Source of the DNA: CAWAWP01 sp963841205
GTDB taxonomy: Bacteria > Chloroflexota > Ktedonobacteria > Ktedonobacterales > JADMIN01
Direction: 5' to 3'
Length of the DNA stretch: 64,000 bases
Assembly: GCA_963841205.1 (NCBI GenBank)
Contig: CAWJCH010000012.1
Coordinates: 186,001-250,000, forward strand
The notes under the pieces were generated by a model, which was not told the origin of the DNA, searched no databases, and saw only the letters and a program-made list of their open reading frames with translations. Position 1 is the stretch's first letter, and each line of letters opens with the position of its first letter. Position numbers and translations under genes: made by a program. Shown here in pieces: positions 27,168 through 37,219 of this stretch.

Positions 27168-28143
27168 CTGGCCTTGTTGACATCCTCACGGGAAGAGGAG
27201 AGCGAGCGGGAGGCGCAAACGGAGGCGGTTGAGGTTGAAGGCGACGCCCAGGAGCAGGGCTTGCCGCTCTTGCGTGTGGGTGGCGCGCCCCGTAGCCCGC
27301 TCGGAGACATTGCGCTTGGCCGCCGAGAACATCGCCTCGAAGAGCACCCGCTGGCGACGCGGCGCAGCGGGGAAATCGGAGCGCATTGCGGCCCGGATGC
27401 CGTACAGGTACTAGGTCTTCTTGCCCCGCGTGGCGGGGATGCTGCGGTCGGCGCCGACGACCAGGCGAATGAACGTATGATTTCGCTCACGGTCGCACTC
27501 GGCGTCGGCGAGCACGCGGTGGATGGGCGCCAAGTGGCGCGCCTGCTCCAGCAGCGGACGCAGCGTGGCGCCGTCGTCGGTCGGCCCCGGCTTGGCGACC
27601 TGCGCCAGGATCAGGCGGCGAGGCAGATCGACCGCGACCACCCACTTGAGCCAATGCCGCCAGGTGAGGCCCTCTGCCCGGTCACGCGCCCGGTTGACGA
27701 AGCAGGTGCTAATCGCGCCGGGGGCCAGGCCGGCTCCATCGACCGCCACCGTCGTGCCCCCGCCCGGGGGAGGGGGCATGCAGCGAATCGTCTCGTGCAA
27801 CAGGCGTGTGCGCTCGCCCTCTCTGGTTCGACGCAAACAGCGATACAGTGTGGTGTCGTCGGGCACCCGCTCAATGGCCAGCGCCGTGCGCAACTCCGCA
27901 TGTTCGCGCAGGCGCACCTCAGCTTCCCGGTACGTCCAATCCTCGTAGCGCATGCAGCACAGGATCGCCAACAGGGTAGGCTGGGTGAACGTATGTTTGG
28001 AGAATTGGCTGCGATAGCGTGGCAGCGCCGCTTCGGCAACCTCTCGCGCAACCTGAGCGAAGCGGACGACGCCAATCTCGGCCACGCCAACACCTCCACG
28101 TCTCCTCTCCGCAGAGGGCGCGCCAAGATGTCAACAAGGCCAG
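27168..28143 (-). mobile_element. 976-bp DDE insertion sequence, copy 1
   Basis: Both ends carry the inverted repeat CTGGCCTTGTTGACATC. The length equals copy 2 at 33945-34920, which is in opposite orientation. No obvious target duplication. Confidence 0.8.
27186..28085 (-). pseudogene. DDE transposase (IS4/IS5-like), copy 1, one amber codon
   Basis: 300 codons from GTG 28085: MAEIGVVRFAQVAREVAEAA, then YREAEVRLREHAELR, VAVDGAGLAPG (first Asp), VLADAECDRE (second Asp) and a C-terminal FEAMFSAAKR (Glu). A TAG at 27411-27413 follows RGKKT; copy 2 has TGG (Trp) at this position, so a single G-to-A change made the stop. The remaining 75 codons are still open in frame. Confidence 0.85.
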
Positions 28144-28248
28144 ATACCCTCTAAACTCGGAAAGTGAGCCTTCGCGTACGGCCTTTAGTCCATTTGTTTG
28201 TTTGCTTACTGCGCTCGCCAGGCCGCGCCACTCGGTCTTGTGGACCAC

Positions 28249-30528
28249 CTACCGCGCGGCGAGCCTCCGGTCGAGGGCGGTGAAGCGGCGCCCCGACCCC
28301 ACCGTGCGCACCGCCTTGGCGAGCGCCCGCTTGCTGCCCACCAGCACGACGAGCCGCTTGGCGCGGGTCACCGCCGTGTAGAGCAGGTTGCGCTGCAGCA
28401 TCAGCCAGGCGCTGGTGGTGAGCGGGATGACGACGCAGGGGTATTCGCTGCCCTGGCTGCGGTGGATGCTGATGGCGTAGGCGTGGGTCAGCTCGTCCAG
28501 CTCGTCGAAGGCATAGCGCACCTCGCGCCCGTCGTCGAGCAGCACGCGCAGCTCCTGCTCCTCGAGCGAGAGCCGCGTGACGGTGCCGACCGCGCCGTTG
28601 AAGACCTCTTTGTCGTAGTTGTTGCGCAGCTGCGTCACCTTGTCGCCCACGCGGTAGACCCGCCCGCCGTAGCGTCGCTCCGGCTCCCCTGACTGCGCGG
28701 GGATGAGCGCCTCCTGCAGCCGTTCGTTCAGCACGCCCGCCCCGGCCGGCCCGCGGTGCATCGGGCAGAGCACCTGCACGTCGCGGCGCGGGTCGAGCCC
28801 GAAGCGACGTGGGAGGCGGTTGGCCACGATGTCCACTGTGAGCTCCGCCACCCGCTCGGCCTCGTCCTCGGCGAAGAGGAAGAAGTCGTCGAGGTCGCGG
28901 GTCAGCGGCATCTGCCCGGCGTTGATGCGGTGAGCATTCGTCACGACCCCGCTCTGCTGCGCCTGGCGGAAGATGCGCGTGAGCCGCACGCTGGGCACCG
29001 GTCCGGACGCAGCCTCGTCCGGGCCGAGCAGGTCGCGCAGCACTTCGCCGGCCCCGACGCTGGGCAACTGGTCGACGTCGCCCACGAAGAGCAGGTGCGC
29101 GCCCGCGGGTATCGCCTTGACGAGAGTGTTGGCCAGCAGCACGTCGAGCATGCTCGCCTCGTCGACCACCACCAGGTCGGCGTCCAGCGGGTGCTCGCGA
29201 TCGAAGGCGGCGTCGCCACCCGGGCGCAGCTGCAGCAGCCGGTGCAGCGTGCTCGCCGCCATCCCGGCGAGCTCCTCCAGCCGTTTGGCGGCGCGGCCGG
29301 TCGGCGCCGTCAGCAGCACCTTGGCGCGCTTCGCCCGCGCCAGCAGCACGATCGAGCGCACGGTGAAGCTCTTGCCGCAGCCCGGGCCGCCGGTGAGGAC
29401 GGCGACCTTCCGTGTGAGGGCGAGCTGGACCGCCTCGGCCTGCTCGGTTGCGAGCTCGCTGCCCGTCTTCTCCCGCAGCCACCCAAACGCCGCGTCCCAG
29501 TCGACGGCCTGGAACGTCGGCAGGCGATCGTCGGAGGCGTGCAGGAGTCGTCGGATCCCGTTGGCCAGCGAGACCTCGGCGCGATGGAATGGCACCAGGT
29601 AGATGGCGTCCGTGAAGGCGGGTTCGTCGGGGCTGCCGTTCGCCTTCGAGTCGTCCTTCGTCGCAGCGAGACGCTCGCGGACGACTCCACCTTCGCGCAC
29701 CAAATCCTCGAGGCACGCGCCCACCAACGCCTCCTCAACGCCCAGGATCGTCGCGGCCTGCGCGAGGAGCAGAGGTTGCGGCAGGTAGCAATGGCCCTCG
29801 TCGGAGGCCTCGGAGAGGGTGAATTGGAGGCCGGCTTTCACGCGTTCGGGGCTGTCGTGGGGGATGCCGAGCGACTGGGCGATCTTGTCGGCCGTCTTGA
29901 AGCCGATGCCCCAGACGTCGGCGGCGAGGCGGTAGGGCTCGTGCTGGACGATGGCGATCGAGGCGTCGCGATAGGTCTTGTAGATGCGCACCGCCAGGCT
30001 GGTGGAGACGCCCACGCCCTGCAGGAAGACCATCACTTCCTTGATGGCCTTCTGCTCCTCCCACGCCCGCATGATGAGCGCCGTCCGCTTCGGCCCCAAG
30101 CCTGGCACCTCCACGAGTCGCCCCGGTTCCTCCTCGATCACGCGCAGGGTCTCCGCGTCGAAGTGCGCGACGATGCGCTCGGCCATCTTCGGCCCGATGC
30201 CCTTGATGAGCCCGGAGCCGAGGTAGCGACGGATGCCCTGCAGCGTCGCCGGCAGGACGGTGGTGAAGCGCTGGACCTCGAACTGCCGCCCGTATTGGGG
30301 GTGGCTCTTCCAGCGCCCCTCGAGCCGCAGGCTCTCGCCCGGTTGCGCGCCGAGCAGGTTGCCCACCACGACGAGCAGGTCGCTCCCCTGCCCGCGGACA
30401 CTCACCCGGGCGACGGTGTAGCCGGTTTCATCGTTGGCGTAGGTGATGCGCTCGAGCACGGCCTCCAGCACGGACGGCGGAGGCGGTGGAGACGCAGGCG
30501 CAGGGATGGTCGTTGGCGGTCGGTTCAT
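28249..30528 (-). CDS. recD2: RecD2-type ATP-dependent DNA helicase
   Basis: 759 aa; starts at ATG 30528 (MNRPPTTIPAP), ending in TAG. The N-terminal OB-like region contains YTVARVSVRGQG; tandem helix-hairpin-helix motifs GLIKGIGPKMAERIVAHF and VPGLGPKRTALIMRAW follow. SF1B helicase motifs: Walker A GGPGCGKSFT near residue 380, DEASMLD (motif II) near 456, GDVDQLPSVGAGEVL (motif III), and motif VI region YAISIHRSQGSEYPCVV near 690. RecD2 is a 5'-3' helicase used in recombination and repair in bacteria without RecBC. It is intact despite lying between two IS copies within the island. Confidence 0.93.
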   Translation of the reverse strand: MNRPPTTIPAPASPPPPPSVLEAVLERITYANDETGYTVARVSVRGQGSDLLVVVGNLLGAQPGESLRLEGRWKSHPQYGRQFEVQRFTTVLPATLQGIRRYLGSGLIKGIGPKMAERIVAHFDAETLRVIEEEPGRLVEVPGLGPKRTALIMRAWEEQKAIKEVMVFLQGVGVSTSLAVRIYKTYRDASIAIVQHEPYRLAADVWGIGFKTADKIAQSLGIPHDSPERVKAGLQFTLSEASDEGHCYLPQPLLLAQAATILGVEEALVGACLEDLVREGGVVRERLAATKDDSKANGSPDEPAFTDAIYLVPFHRAEVSLANGIRRLLHASDDRLPTFQAVDWDAAFGWLREKTGSELATEQAEAVQLALTRKVAVLTGGPGCGKSFTVRSIVLLARAKRAKVLLTAPTGRAAKRLEELAGMAASTLHRLLQLRPGGDAAFDREHPLDADLVVVDEASMLDVLLANTLVKAIPAGAHLLFVGDVDQLPSVGAGEVLRDLLGPDEAASGPVPSVRLTRIFRQAQQSGVVTNAHRINAGQMPLTRDLDDFFLFAEDEAERVAELTVDIVANRLPRRFGLDPRRDVQVLCPMHRGPAGAGVLNERLQEALIPAQSGEPERRYGGRVYRVGDKVTQLRNNYDKEVFNGAVGTVTRLSLEEQELRVLLDDGREVRYAFDELDELTHAYAISIHRSQGSEYPCVVIPLTTSAWLMLQRNLLYTAVTRAKRLVVLVGSKRALAKAVRTVGSGRRFTALDRRLAAR

Positions 30529-30873
30529 GCTGACAGGGTAGCACGTCTTCTCTCCGGTTTCAGCAAGCTGCAAACAGAGCGGCTCACGAAGGTGGAATGC
30601 AGGACTACCGAGCGGCCGCACCACGCCCGCAGCAGGTGCAAGCGCTGCGACGACCGCTGGCGGCATCGACAGGAATGACGGGTTCACGCTCGGCTACTGA
30701 CGAGTGCTGGCAAGTTCGCTGGCGCGTGATACTGCGTTGGGGACGCGGAGAGCGGCAAGTTGCATGAGGGCTTAGAGCGCTGTACCCTAGCGAAGTTCTG
30801 GATCGGAGGTACCGGCAATCCAAGCGAGGAGTCTGCAGCGGTGCAACGGCATATCCCGAAGGAGTCGGCGGGC

Positions 30874-33012
30874 ATGCAGAGGTGTACGATTTATCCGCCC
30901 GCTGGCCCGCGTCAACCGCTCCAGAGCCCTGGGGAGGGCATCCTCTACGAGCTCTTCCGCGACAAACTGGGTCCGGCCTATCGGGTCGTGCACAGCGTCC
31001 GGTGGGATCGCCTGACTCGCCGCGGCTATCGACAGCCGGGCGAGGCCGATTTCGTGATCGTGCACCCCGAACGCGGCGTCTTGGTGTTGGAGGTTAAGCA
31101 CAGCCCGCGCATTCGGTACGCCGCCGCCGAGGGCAGTTGGGTGTTGGAGAATCTGGACGGGTCGCGCGAGGACACCGGGGATCCGTTCCAGCAGGCCATG
31201 AAATCGGCGCAGTTGCTGCTCGAGCGAGTGCGCGCGGTCGCGGCCACGAAGCCCTTCTCCGAGACCTACCGCATCAACTTCGCCGTATGGCTCACTGGGA
31301 CGGCCTGGGATTTCGGCAGGCCGACCGGCCTGCGCGATCTCGACGGGCAGGTCCTCGACCGGCGGGACCTCGCCGATCCCGAGAGCGGGCTTGCGCGCAT
31401 CTTCCGGCGTCTCGGCGGCGAGGAGGCGCCCGCACCGATCGCCGATCCGGCGGTCGCCGCTTTGCTCTGCCTGCCCGAGCCGGGGACTTGCGCCGGGGAG
31501 ACGCCGGAGGTGTTCGGCCCGTTCTCGCAGGCGGACATGGCGATCAAGACGCTGACGGGGGCCTAGCACGAACGGGTGACAGAAAAGGGCTTTAGCCCGC
31601 CGCAAGCCGCTGGGTGTTAACCCAGGCGGTGAGGCGTCCAGGGCTTTCGCCCACAGCCTGGTGGCATTGCCGTTTTCCTGCCCATCAGGCAGAAGACCTC
31701 AGTGGACTCTTTGCACCTTGCCAATTGCATGCTGTTTGCCGGTTCCGTGGTACCTCGTTCCCACGGGTAAAAGCAGCAACGGGCCTTGGACGAGGTGCCA
31801 TGCGGTTGAGCCAGCGTTTGTTCGAGAGCCTAGCTCGCCTGGCGATGCCTGCAACGTCCGCTTGGGCGGGGGCACCGCCTTCAGGCGCGAACAGGCAGGG
31901 GTGGATACAATCATCCCATCAGACCCGTAGCCTGAGAACCCATGGGGCTTTAGCCCCCGTGGAGTGTCAGTGAGCTACTCCGGCGCTCCCCGCGGCTGGC
32001 GATCCCGGGGCACGCGGGCACGGGGAAGACGGTCATCGCCCAGGAGGTCGCCTGGCACCTCGCGCAGCAGGGCGAGAAGGTCTTGCTGCTGTGTGCCAAC
32101 CATACCCTGGCCGAGTTCCTGCGCGGGCGCGTGGCCGCGGATCCTCGACCCACCTCGCGCCCGTTCGAGGTGTTGAGCTTGCACGAGCTCGTGAAGGGCC
32201 TCGCAGAGCGAGGGAGGCAGCTGCGCGGCGAGGTGGGCGGCCTCGACGTGACGCGCGAGCACGATCAGGCAATCGTTACGCGCGTGCTCGCGGAAAACCT
32301 GCGGGTGTTGCCCGCTCGGGGGTGGGCGCCACCGTACACGGCGATGCTAGTCGACGAGGCACAGGACATCAACCCGCCGCTCTGGCCGCTCCTCGGGAGG
32401 CTCCTGGTCAATCCGGCCGAAAGCTACTTCGTCGCGTTCTACGACTTGGCCCAGCGCGACCTGCCCGGCGAGTGGGATCCCGGGTGCACCGGATTGCCGG
32501 TGCTCGATGAACTCGTGGAGAACTGTCGGAACAGCGGCAGGATCTACGAGCTCATGTGCGGCCTCAATCCCGCGCTGCGCGGCACGCCGCACCGTGGAGA
32601 CCTGGGGGAGCAAATCCGCTACGTGCCGCCGCAGAAGCGGGGCATCGGCTTCGCAGACGCCGAAACGCAGACGCTGGAGCGCATCCTGGACGAGCTTGTG
32701 GACGAGGGATGGCGGCCCGAGGACATCCTCATCGTCACCTGCCGGAGCTGGGCTCGGACGCGCTTCCGCCTGGCCGAGCAACGCAGGTTGGGACGCCACC
32801 AGGTACGCGAATTGGGTTCGAGGCGGCTGGGCTATGTGCAGATCGCCACCATCCGGGGATCGAAAGGACTGGAATCCCCAGTCGTAGTGCTCGTCGAGAC
32901 GGACGGGATAGCGAGCGAAAAGAAGCGCAACGCGCTCCTCTACTCGGCGGTGGCACGGGCGAGGAATCTCCTGGTAGTGCTCGGCGAGCCTTCGGATGTC
33001 ACTCCCGCATGA
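30874..33012 (+). pseudogene. NERD nuclease-UvrD-like helicase, split by an amber codon and an IS605-type insertion
   Basis: Part 1 (30874-31566; AAGGAG upstream) holds the NERD domain: GEADFVIVHPERGVLVLEVKH has the D...ExK nuclease residues. It ends at a TAG (31564-31566) in LTGA*HERV, where relatives have Gln. About 390 bp of non-coding inserted DNA follow. Part 2 (from about 31969) resumes with ELLRRSPRLAIPGHAGTGKT (Walker A), MLVDEAQDI (motif II), IRGSKGLESPVVVL and LYSAVARARNLLVVL (C-terminal helicase motifs) to a TGA at 33012. Joining the halves gives one NERD-helicase of about 580 residues. Such proteins act in DNA processing and are common in defence-like neighbourhoods. Confidence 0.82.
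31581..31970 (+). mobile_element. Non-autonomous IS200/IS605-type insertion (about 390 bp)
   Basis: It begins just after the HERV codons with GGGCTTTAGCCC and ends with the hairpin GGGGCTTTAGCCCC plus GTGGAGTGTCA. That terminus matches the GTGGGGAGTGTCA end of the intact tnpB element at 60.7 kb. It carries no credible gene. No target duplication, as expected for the single-strand IS605 mechanism. A tnpA/tnpB system could mobilise it in trans. Confidence 0.6.
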
Positions 33013-33064
33013 CGGGAACCGACATCTACAACGGTGGATGGGCAGAGCGGTGGTCACAATTGGT

Positions 33065-33235
33065 CAGCAATTGTCTTGGCTGTCAAGTGAGCACGGCGGC
33101 GCGGCGTGGGTAGGTGACCAGGGGCTCTAGTTGCGCAGCACAGCGTGCAAGATGGTGAGGGGTTTGTGCATACAGGCGGTCAAAGCGACCTTCTTGGGTT
33201 TGCCGCGTGTCACGAACCGTTCGTAGAAGGCCTGA
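33065..33235 (-). pseudogene. IS110-family transposase C-terminal remnant
   Basis: The minus strand reads QAFYERFVTRGKPKKVALTA, then CMHKPLTILHAVLRN, which matches the conserved C-terminus of IS110/IS116 transposases (RGKPKKxALxACMRKLLTILNAxL). A TAG at 33127-33129 follows, in front of SPW, where relatives continue for a few residues. Only this tail is present. Confidence 0.6.
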
Positions 33236-33274
33236 CCTGAACCTCAGCGGGTGTACAGGATCCAGGTGGGGAGC

Positions 33275-33487
33275 TTATTCAATGCCAAATGCCTCGTTCA
33301 CCGGTTCTGGCACGGGGGTACCGTCTTCCTGCGCGACCGCGATCCAGTTGCTGATAACCACCTGCGCATTGGCGACGGCTTCTACGGGCGTCGCGCCGTC
33401 GGCCATCGCGCCCGGAAGCTCTGGCACCTGCACGAGGAAGCGCTGGTCTTCCTCGCTCCACCAAACCTGAAGCCGATATTTATAGAT
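33275..33487 (-). pseudogene. hicB: Orphan HicB-type antitoxin, start codon apparently lost
   Basis: 70 codons on the minus strand: YKYRLQVWWSEEDQRFLVQV, PELPGAMADGATPVEAVANA and QVVISNWIAVAQEDG follow the HicB fold pattern (Y-x-V-x-W-S-E-E-D, then PELPGCxADG). The codon where ATG is expected (33485-33487) reads ATC, and no HicA toxin frame is seen on either side. A downstream start would remove the first strand. It is probably a relic, though an unusual start is possible. Confidence 0.6.
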
Positions 33488-33944
33488 GGCTCGCCTCTCT
33501 CAGCGTTCTCCCAGTCGTGTCGCCCATCGCCCTCACCGCCCTGTGCAGAATCAGCCGTACAGGGTATTATTCTGTTTAGCTGATTGCAAAGCGGGAATGA
33601 AGACGGGCACTAAGTCCGAAATAGCCTGAATTGGTGGCTAGCAACTAATCAAGCGTTCAGGTGCAACAACGCCAACGTCGCCAAACATTATCTTGCCAAG
33701 ATTTCGGGCCTTAGCGGATCGGGGTTCCCGGGCTCGCGGATCCACTACGGGGTCATCTTGTACGGGGTCATCTTGGCATGATAATTCCCGTTATCTGGTC
33801 AATCCTTCGATAGGTCTCTCGCCTGGACGATAATCGAGCGGTCACAGCGATGGCCCTGGGCGTGATTCACCCATCCCGCCTGATATTCATGGGGTATCGC
33901 CAACGCGCGGCTACCCTTGAGAAATGACCCTGGCTACAAGTTAT
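33488..33944. other. Intergenic region, nothing recognised
   Basis: About 460 bp, less GC-rich than the surroundings, with a short direct repeat of ACGGGGTCATCTTG near 33745-33775. No gene-like frame. Confidence 0.4.
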
Positions 33945-34920
33945 CTGGCCTTGTTGACGTCCTGGCGCGCCCTGTGCGGAGGGTGCGTCGGGAGGGGACA
34001 GCATGGCCGAGATCGGGGTCGTCCGGTTCGCTCAGGTGGCGCGGGAAGTCGCCGACGCGGCCGTGCCGCGGTAGCGCAGCCCATTCTCCACGCACACGTT
34101 CGCGCAGCCGGCGCTACTGGCGATCCGCTGCCTCATGCGCTAGGAAGACTGGACCTACCGCGAAGCCGAGGTGCGCCTGCGTGAGCATGCCGAGCTGCGC
34201 GCTGCGCTGGGGAGCGAGCGCGTGCCCGATGACACGACCCTGTTTCGGTGTCTGCGACGGACCGAGGAGGGCGCGTTGACGCGCCTCGTGCACGAGACCG
34301 CTCGTCGGATGCCGGCGCCCCCGGCGGACGGCACGACCGTCGCGGTGGATGGGACCGGCCTGGCCCCCGGCGCGATCAGCACCTGCTTCGTCAACCGGGT
34401 ACGGGACCGTGGCCAGGGACTGACCTGGCGCCACTGGCGCACGTGGGTCGTCGTGGTCGACCTGCCGCGCCGGCTGATGCTGGCGCAAGCCGCCACGCCA
34501 GGACCGACCACTGACGGGGCGACGTTGCGTCCGCTGCTCGAGCAGGCGCGTCACCTGGCGCCCATCCGCCGGGTGCTGGCCGATGCCGAGTGCGACCGTG
34601 AGCGCACCCATACGTTCATCCGGCAGATCGTCGGGGCCGACCGCAGCATCCCCGCCACGCGGGGCAAGAAGACCTGGCGCTTGCATGGCGTCCGGGCACA
34701 GCTGCGCGCCGACTTCCCCGCCGCCCCCTACCGACAGCGCGCCCTGATCGAGTCGGTCTTCTCGGCGACCAAGCGCACGCTCTCGGCGCGCGCCGCCGGG
34801 CGCTCGTCTCGTCCCCAGCAGACGCAAGCGCTGCTGCTCGGCATTGCCTTCACTGTCTACCGGCTCCGTTTGCGCCGCCATTTCGCTCTGCTCCTGCCCT
34901 GAGGATGTCAACAAGGCCAA
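33945..34920 (+). mobile_element. 976-bp DDE insertion sequence, copy 2
   Basis: Same length and ends as copy 1 but opposite orientation; left end CTGGCCTTGTTGACGTC, right end the complement of TTGGCCTTGTTGACATC. The two copies bracket recD2, the split NERD-helicase and hicB. Confidence 0.8.
34003..34902 (+). pseudogene. DDE transposase (IS4/IS5-like), copy 2, two amber codons
   Basis: 300 codons from ATG 34003, closely similar to copy 1. TAG codons at 34072-34074 (VPR*RSPF) and 34141-34143 (CLMR*EDWTYREAEV) both stand where copy 1 has Tyr (TAT and TAC). The remaining frame is open to the end, including VAVDGTGLAPG, VLADAECDRE and IESVFSATKR. Confidence 0.85.
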
Positions 34921-35482
34921 ACGACGTGTAGCGCGAGAGGAGGGGCGATACGCCTCGCGTAGCATGCCGAACAAGGCGAGCAATAAACCGACATCGAAGC
35001 GCGAGGACCTAGCGCTCCCACCCGAAGCGACGCGATTGGAGATCATGACTCTACTCATCGAAGGGACGGCCCCCACGTTCTACCACCCGCCGTAGTCAGG
35101 TCGTTCGAGGCGGCCGGGAAGGCGCTGTGGACGGTGCACGAAGCCGACTTCACTGTTCCGATGGCTGTCAATGGAGACGATGATGGAGGTGAGGCGTGCC
35201 TCGATTACCCAGTTTTGCTCACGGAGGTGGGTCGGGCCCTAACGGCGGCCATCACGGCGACCTGTACAGCACGGTCACGATACGCGGCAGTAACGGTGCA
35301 GTGTACTTATCGGCCGATCAGAGCGCGGCGAGTTCTCCGACTGCTGCACGGTGATCAACCGAATCTTCCCACCCTAGTAGGCGATGACGAGAGCGCACAA
35401 CCTCTTCAAGGGTGTGCGAGCTGAGGGAGGTCTCGACGGGGACCACGGTGCAAAGCGTCACCGCCCGCGAGAGACCACCCGT
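34921..35482. other. Intergenic region, no supported gene
   Basis: About 560 bp between IS copy 2 and the end of the kinase gene. A 43-codon frame from ATG 34964 (MPNKASNKPTSKRED) has only a distant purine-rich sequence and is not supported. Nothing else is recognised. Confidence 0.35.
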
Positions 35483-37219
35483 TCAAGTGCCGTGAACGTC
35501 CATCGTGAACGTAGTGGTGGCCACCTGCGATGGGTTGCTCACGTCGCTCGCCATAAAAGTGACGCTGTAGGGATGATCGTTCGCGTCGCAGTCGATCGCG
35601 ATGGTAATGGTGAGGCTTGCTCCCGGTGCCAGGTCCGGGGAACTGGGCAGCCCGGCGTTGACCGGTGTCCCGCCTATGCCGATCTCCCAACGGAAATCCC
35701 CAGGTAGCCCGGGGGTGATTGGCGCCGTCCACGCCCACGACACATCTGTGCCGCCCATGTTTGTAATCGTCTGACTACCGGTGCACCTGAGGTTCCCCCC
35801 AGCGAGGAACCCCAGCGCAGACACGGACGGCGGGCCTGGCGTCGCCGTAGGTCCCGTGGTCGGCGTGTGGGTCGGCGTGGCCGTTACGATGGCGCCGGCC
35901 GATCCCGGAAGGCCTGTCGCGCCAGGTCTTCCCGGCAAGCCAGTCGCCCCAGGGGCCCCCGGAAGGCCCGTCGCGCCGGGCGGGCCAGAAGGTCCCTGCG
36001 GTCCTGTCGCTCCGGAAGGCCCAGAAGGCCCCCGCGCGCCGTCGTGTACCAGAGGCAAACCACCGAAAATGAGCAGCGCCCCCAGCGCGCCAGCGGTGAG
36101 CACGACAAGGAGGAGCGCGACCACGCGCGAGCGTGCGCCCGCCCAACTGCGCGCGGTCCGGGATCGTGGGAGGACGATCGGAGCCATGACCGTCGGATGT
36201 CTGCCGGTAGTCCCCTCGGATGCGTTTTGGGTGTCGGCGAGCGCGGCGAGCGCGGGCCGCGTCGTGCCACTCAAGACGGCAGTCTTGAAGGCCCACGGCT
36301 GGTCGAATGGAGATATGGCACTTCCATCCGCCACGGTGTCGCTCGGTCGTTTGTCGTGCAAGAGCGCGCCCTGTAGGGCTTCGGAGAAGTCGCCTGCGCT
36401 GGCGAATCGATCGGATGGCTCGTAAGCCAGCGCTGTGAGCACTGCGGCTTCCAGTTCGGGCCCGATCTCGGGATTGAAGGACGAAGGGGGAATAATGGGC
36501 GCGCTCAGTGTGAGGATGGCGATCTCGAATAGGCTGCTGCCCTCGTTCGCCTCGTGCGGCAAGCGGCCGGTCAGGAGCTCATAGAGGACCGCGCCCAGGG
36601 AGTAGATGTCCGACCGGGCGTCCACCGGCGCGTGTCGGAACCGCTCGGGTGCCATGAATTCTAGGGTCCCGACCGGTAGCCCGCCCTCCGCGAGCGTCTG
36701 CGGCGCGCTCGAGCCCCCGCGCGCGCCATCGTCACGGGCAAGGCCAAAGTCAGTGAGCAGGGCACGGCCTTCGGCGTCAAGCATGATGTTCTCAGGCTTG
36801 ACGTCGCGGTGGAGGATTCCCTGAGCGTGCGCCGCTTCGAGGCCGGTGGCGACTTCCCGGACCATGCGCACCGCCTCCGCGACGGGAGGCTTTCCCAGGC
36901 GCACAAACCGTTGACGTAGGGACTCCGTCAGCAAGGGCATCACGAGGTACAGCAGACCCTGCTGCTCGTCGTAGTGGTACACCCGCACGACGTTGGGGTG
37001 GCTGAGGGCCGCCACCCGCCGCCCCTCCTCGCGGAAGCGGCGCACGAAACCGGGATCTGCCGCCAACGCCGCGGACAGGACTTTGACGGCGACTAGACGG
37101 CCGAGTCGTAGGTCCTCCCCTCGGTAGACTTCGGCCATTGCGCCCACGCCAACGAGCGCCGTCAAGCGGAAGCTTCCCAGAGTCCGCCCTATCAGGCTCC
37201 CTACGTTTCGGTCACGCAT
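35483..37219 (-). CDS. Membrane Ser/Thr protein kinase with extracellular collagen-like stalk
   Basis: 578 aa; the start at 37219 follows GGAGGTGA. Residues about 10-275 form a PknB-type kinase: G-rich loop LVGVGAMAEVYRGED, VAVKVL (ATP Lys), HRDVKPENIMLD (catalytic loop), LTDFGLARDD (DFG) and GTLEFMAPERF (APE). A linker leads to one membrane helix (VVALLLVVLTAGALGALLIF, about 366-385). Then come 16 Gly-X-Y triplets (about 394-443; GPSGPSGATGPQGPSGPPG onward), a Thr/Pro-rich spacer and a beta-rich domain of about 110 residues. The outside part may sense a ligand or surface; the collagen-like segment as a kinase stalk is unusual. Confidence 0.9.
   Translation of the reverse strand: MRDRNVGSLIGRTLGSFRLTALVGVGAMAEVYRGEDLRLGRLVAVKVLSAALAADPGFVRRFREEGRRVAALSHPNVVRVYHYDEQQGLLYLVMPLLTESLRQRFVRLGKPPVAEAVRMVREVATGLEAAHAQGILHRDVKPENIMLDAEGRALLTDFGLARDDGARGGSSAPQTLAEGGLPVGTLEFMAPERFRHAPVDARSDIYSLGAVLYELLTGRLPHEANEGSSLFEIAILTLSAPIIPPSSFNPEIGPELEAAVLTALAYEPSDRFASAGDFSEALQGALLHDKRPSDTVADGSAISPFDQPWAFKTAVLSGTTRPALAALADTQNASEGTTGRHPTVMAPIVLPRSRTARSWAGARSRVVALLLVVLTAGALGALLIFGGLPLVHDGARGPSGPSGATGPQGPSGPPGATGLPGAPGATGLPGRPGATGLPGSAGAIVTATPTHTPTTGPTATPGPPSVSALGFLAGGNLRCTGSQTITNMGGTDVSWAWTAPITPGLPGDFRWEIGIGGTPVNAGLPSSPDLAPGASLTITIAIDCDANDHPYSVTFMASDVSNPSQVATTTFTMDVHGT

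Noticed and set aside
28756..30678. 640-codon plus-strand open frame opposite recD2
   Set aside because: Antisense shadow; the RecD2 helicase motifs on the minus strand are complete.
34964..35095. 43-codon small protein
   Set aside because: No ribosome site at proper spacing and no recognisable features; kept only as a remark in the intergenic entry.
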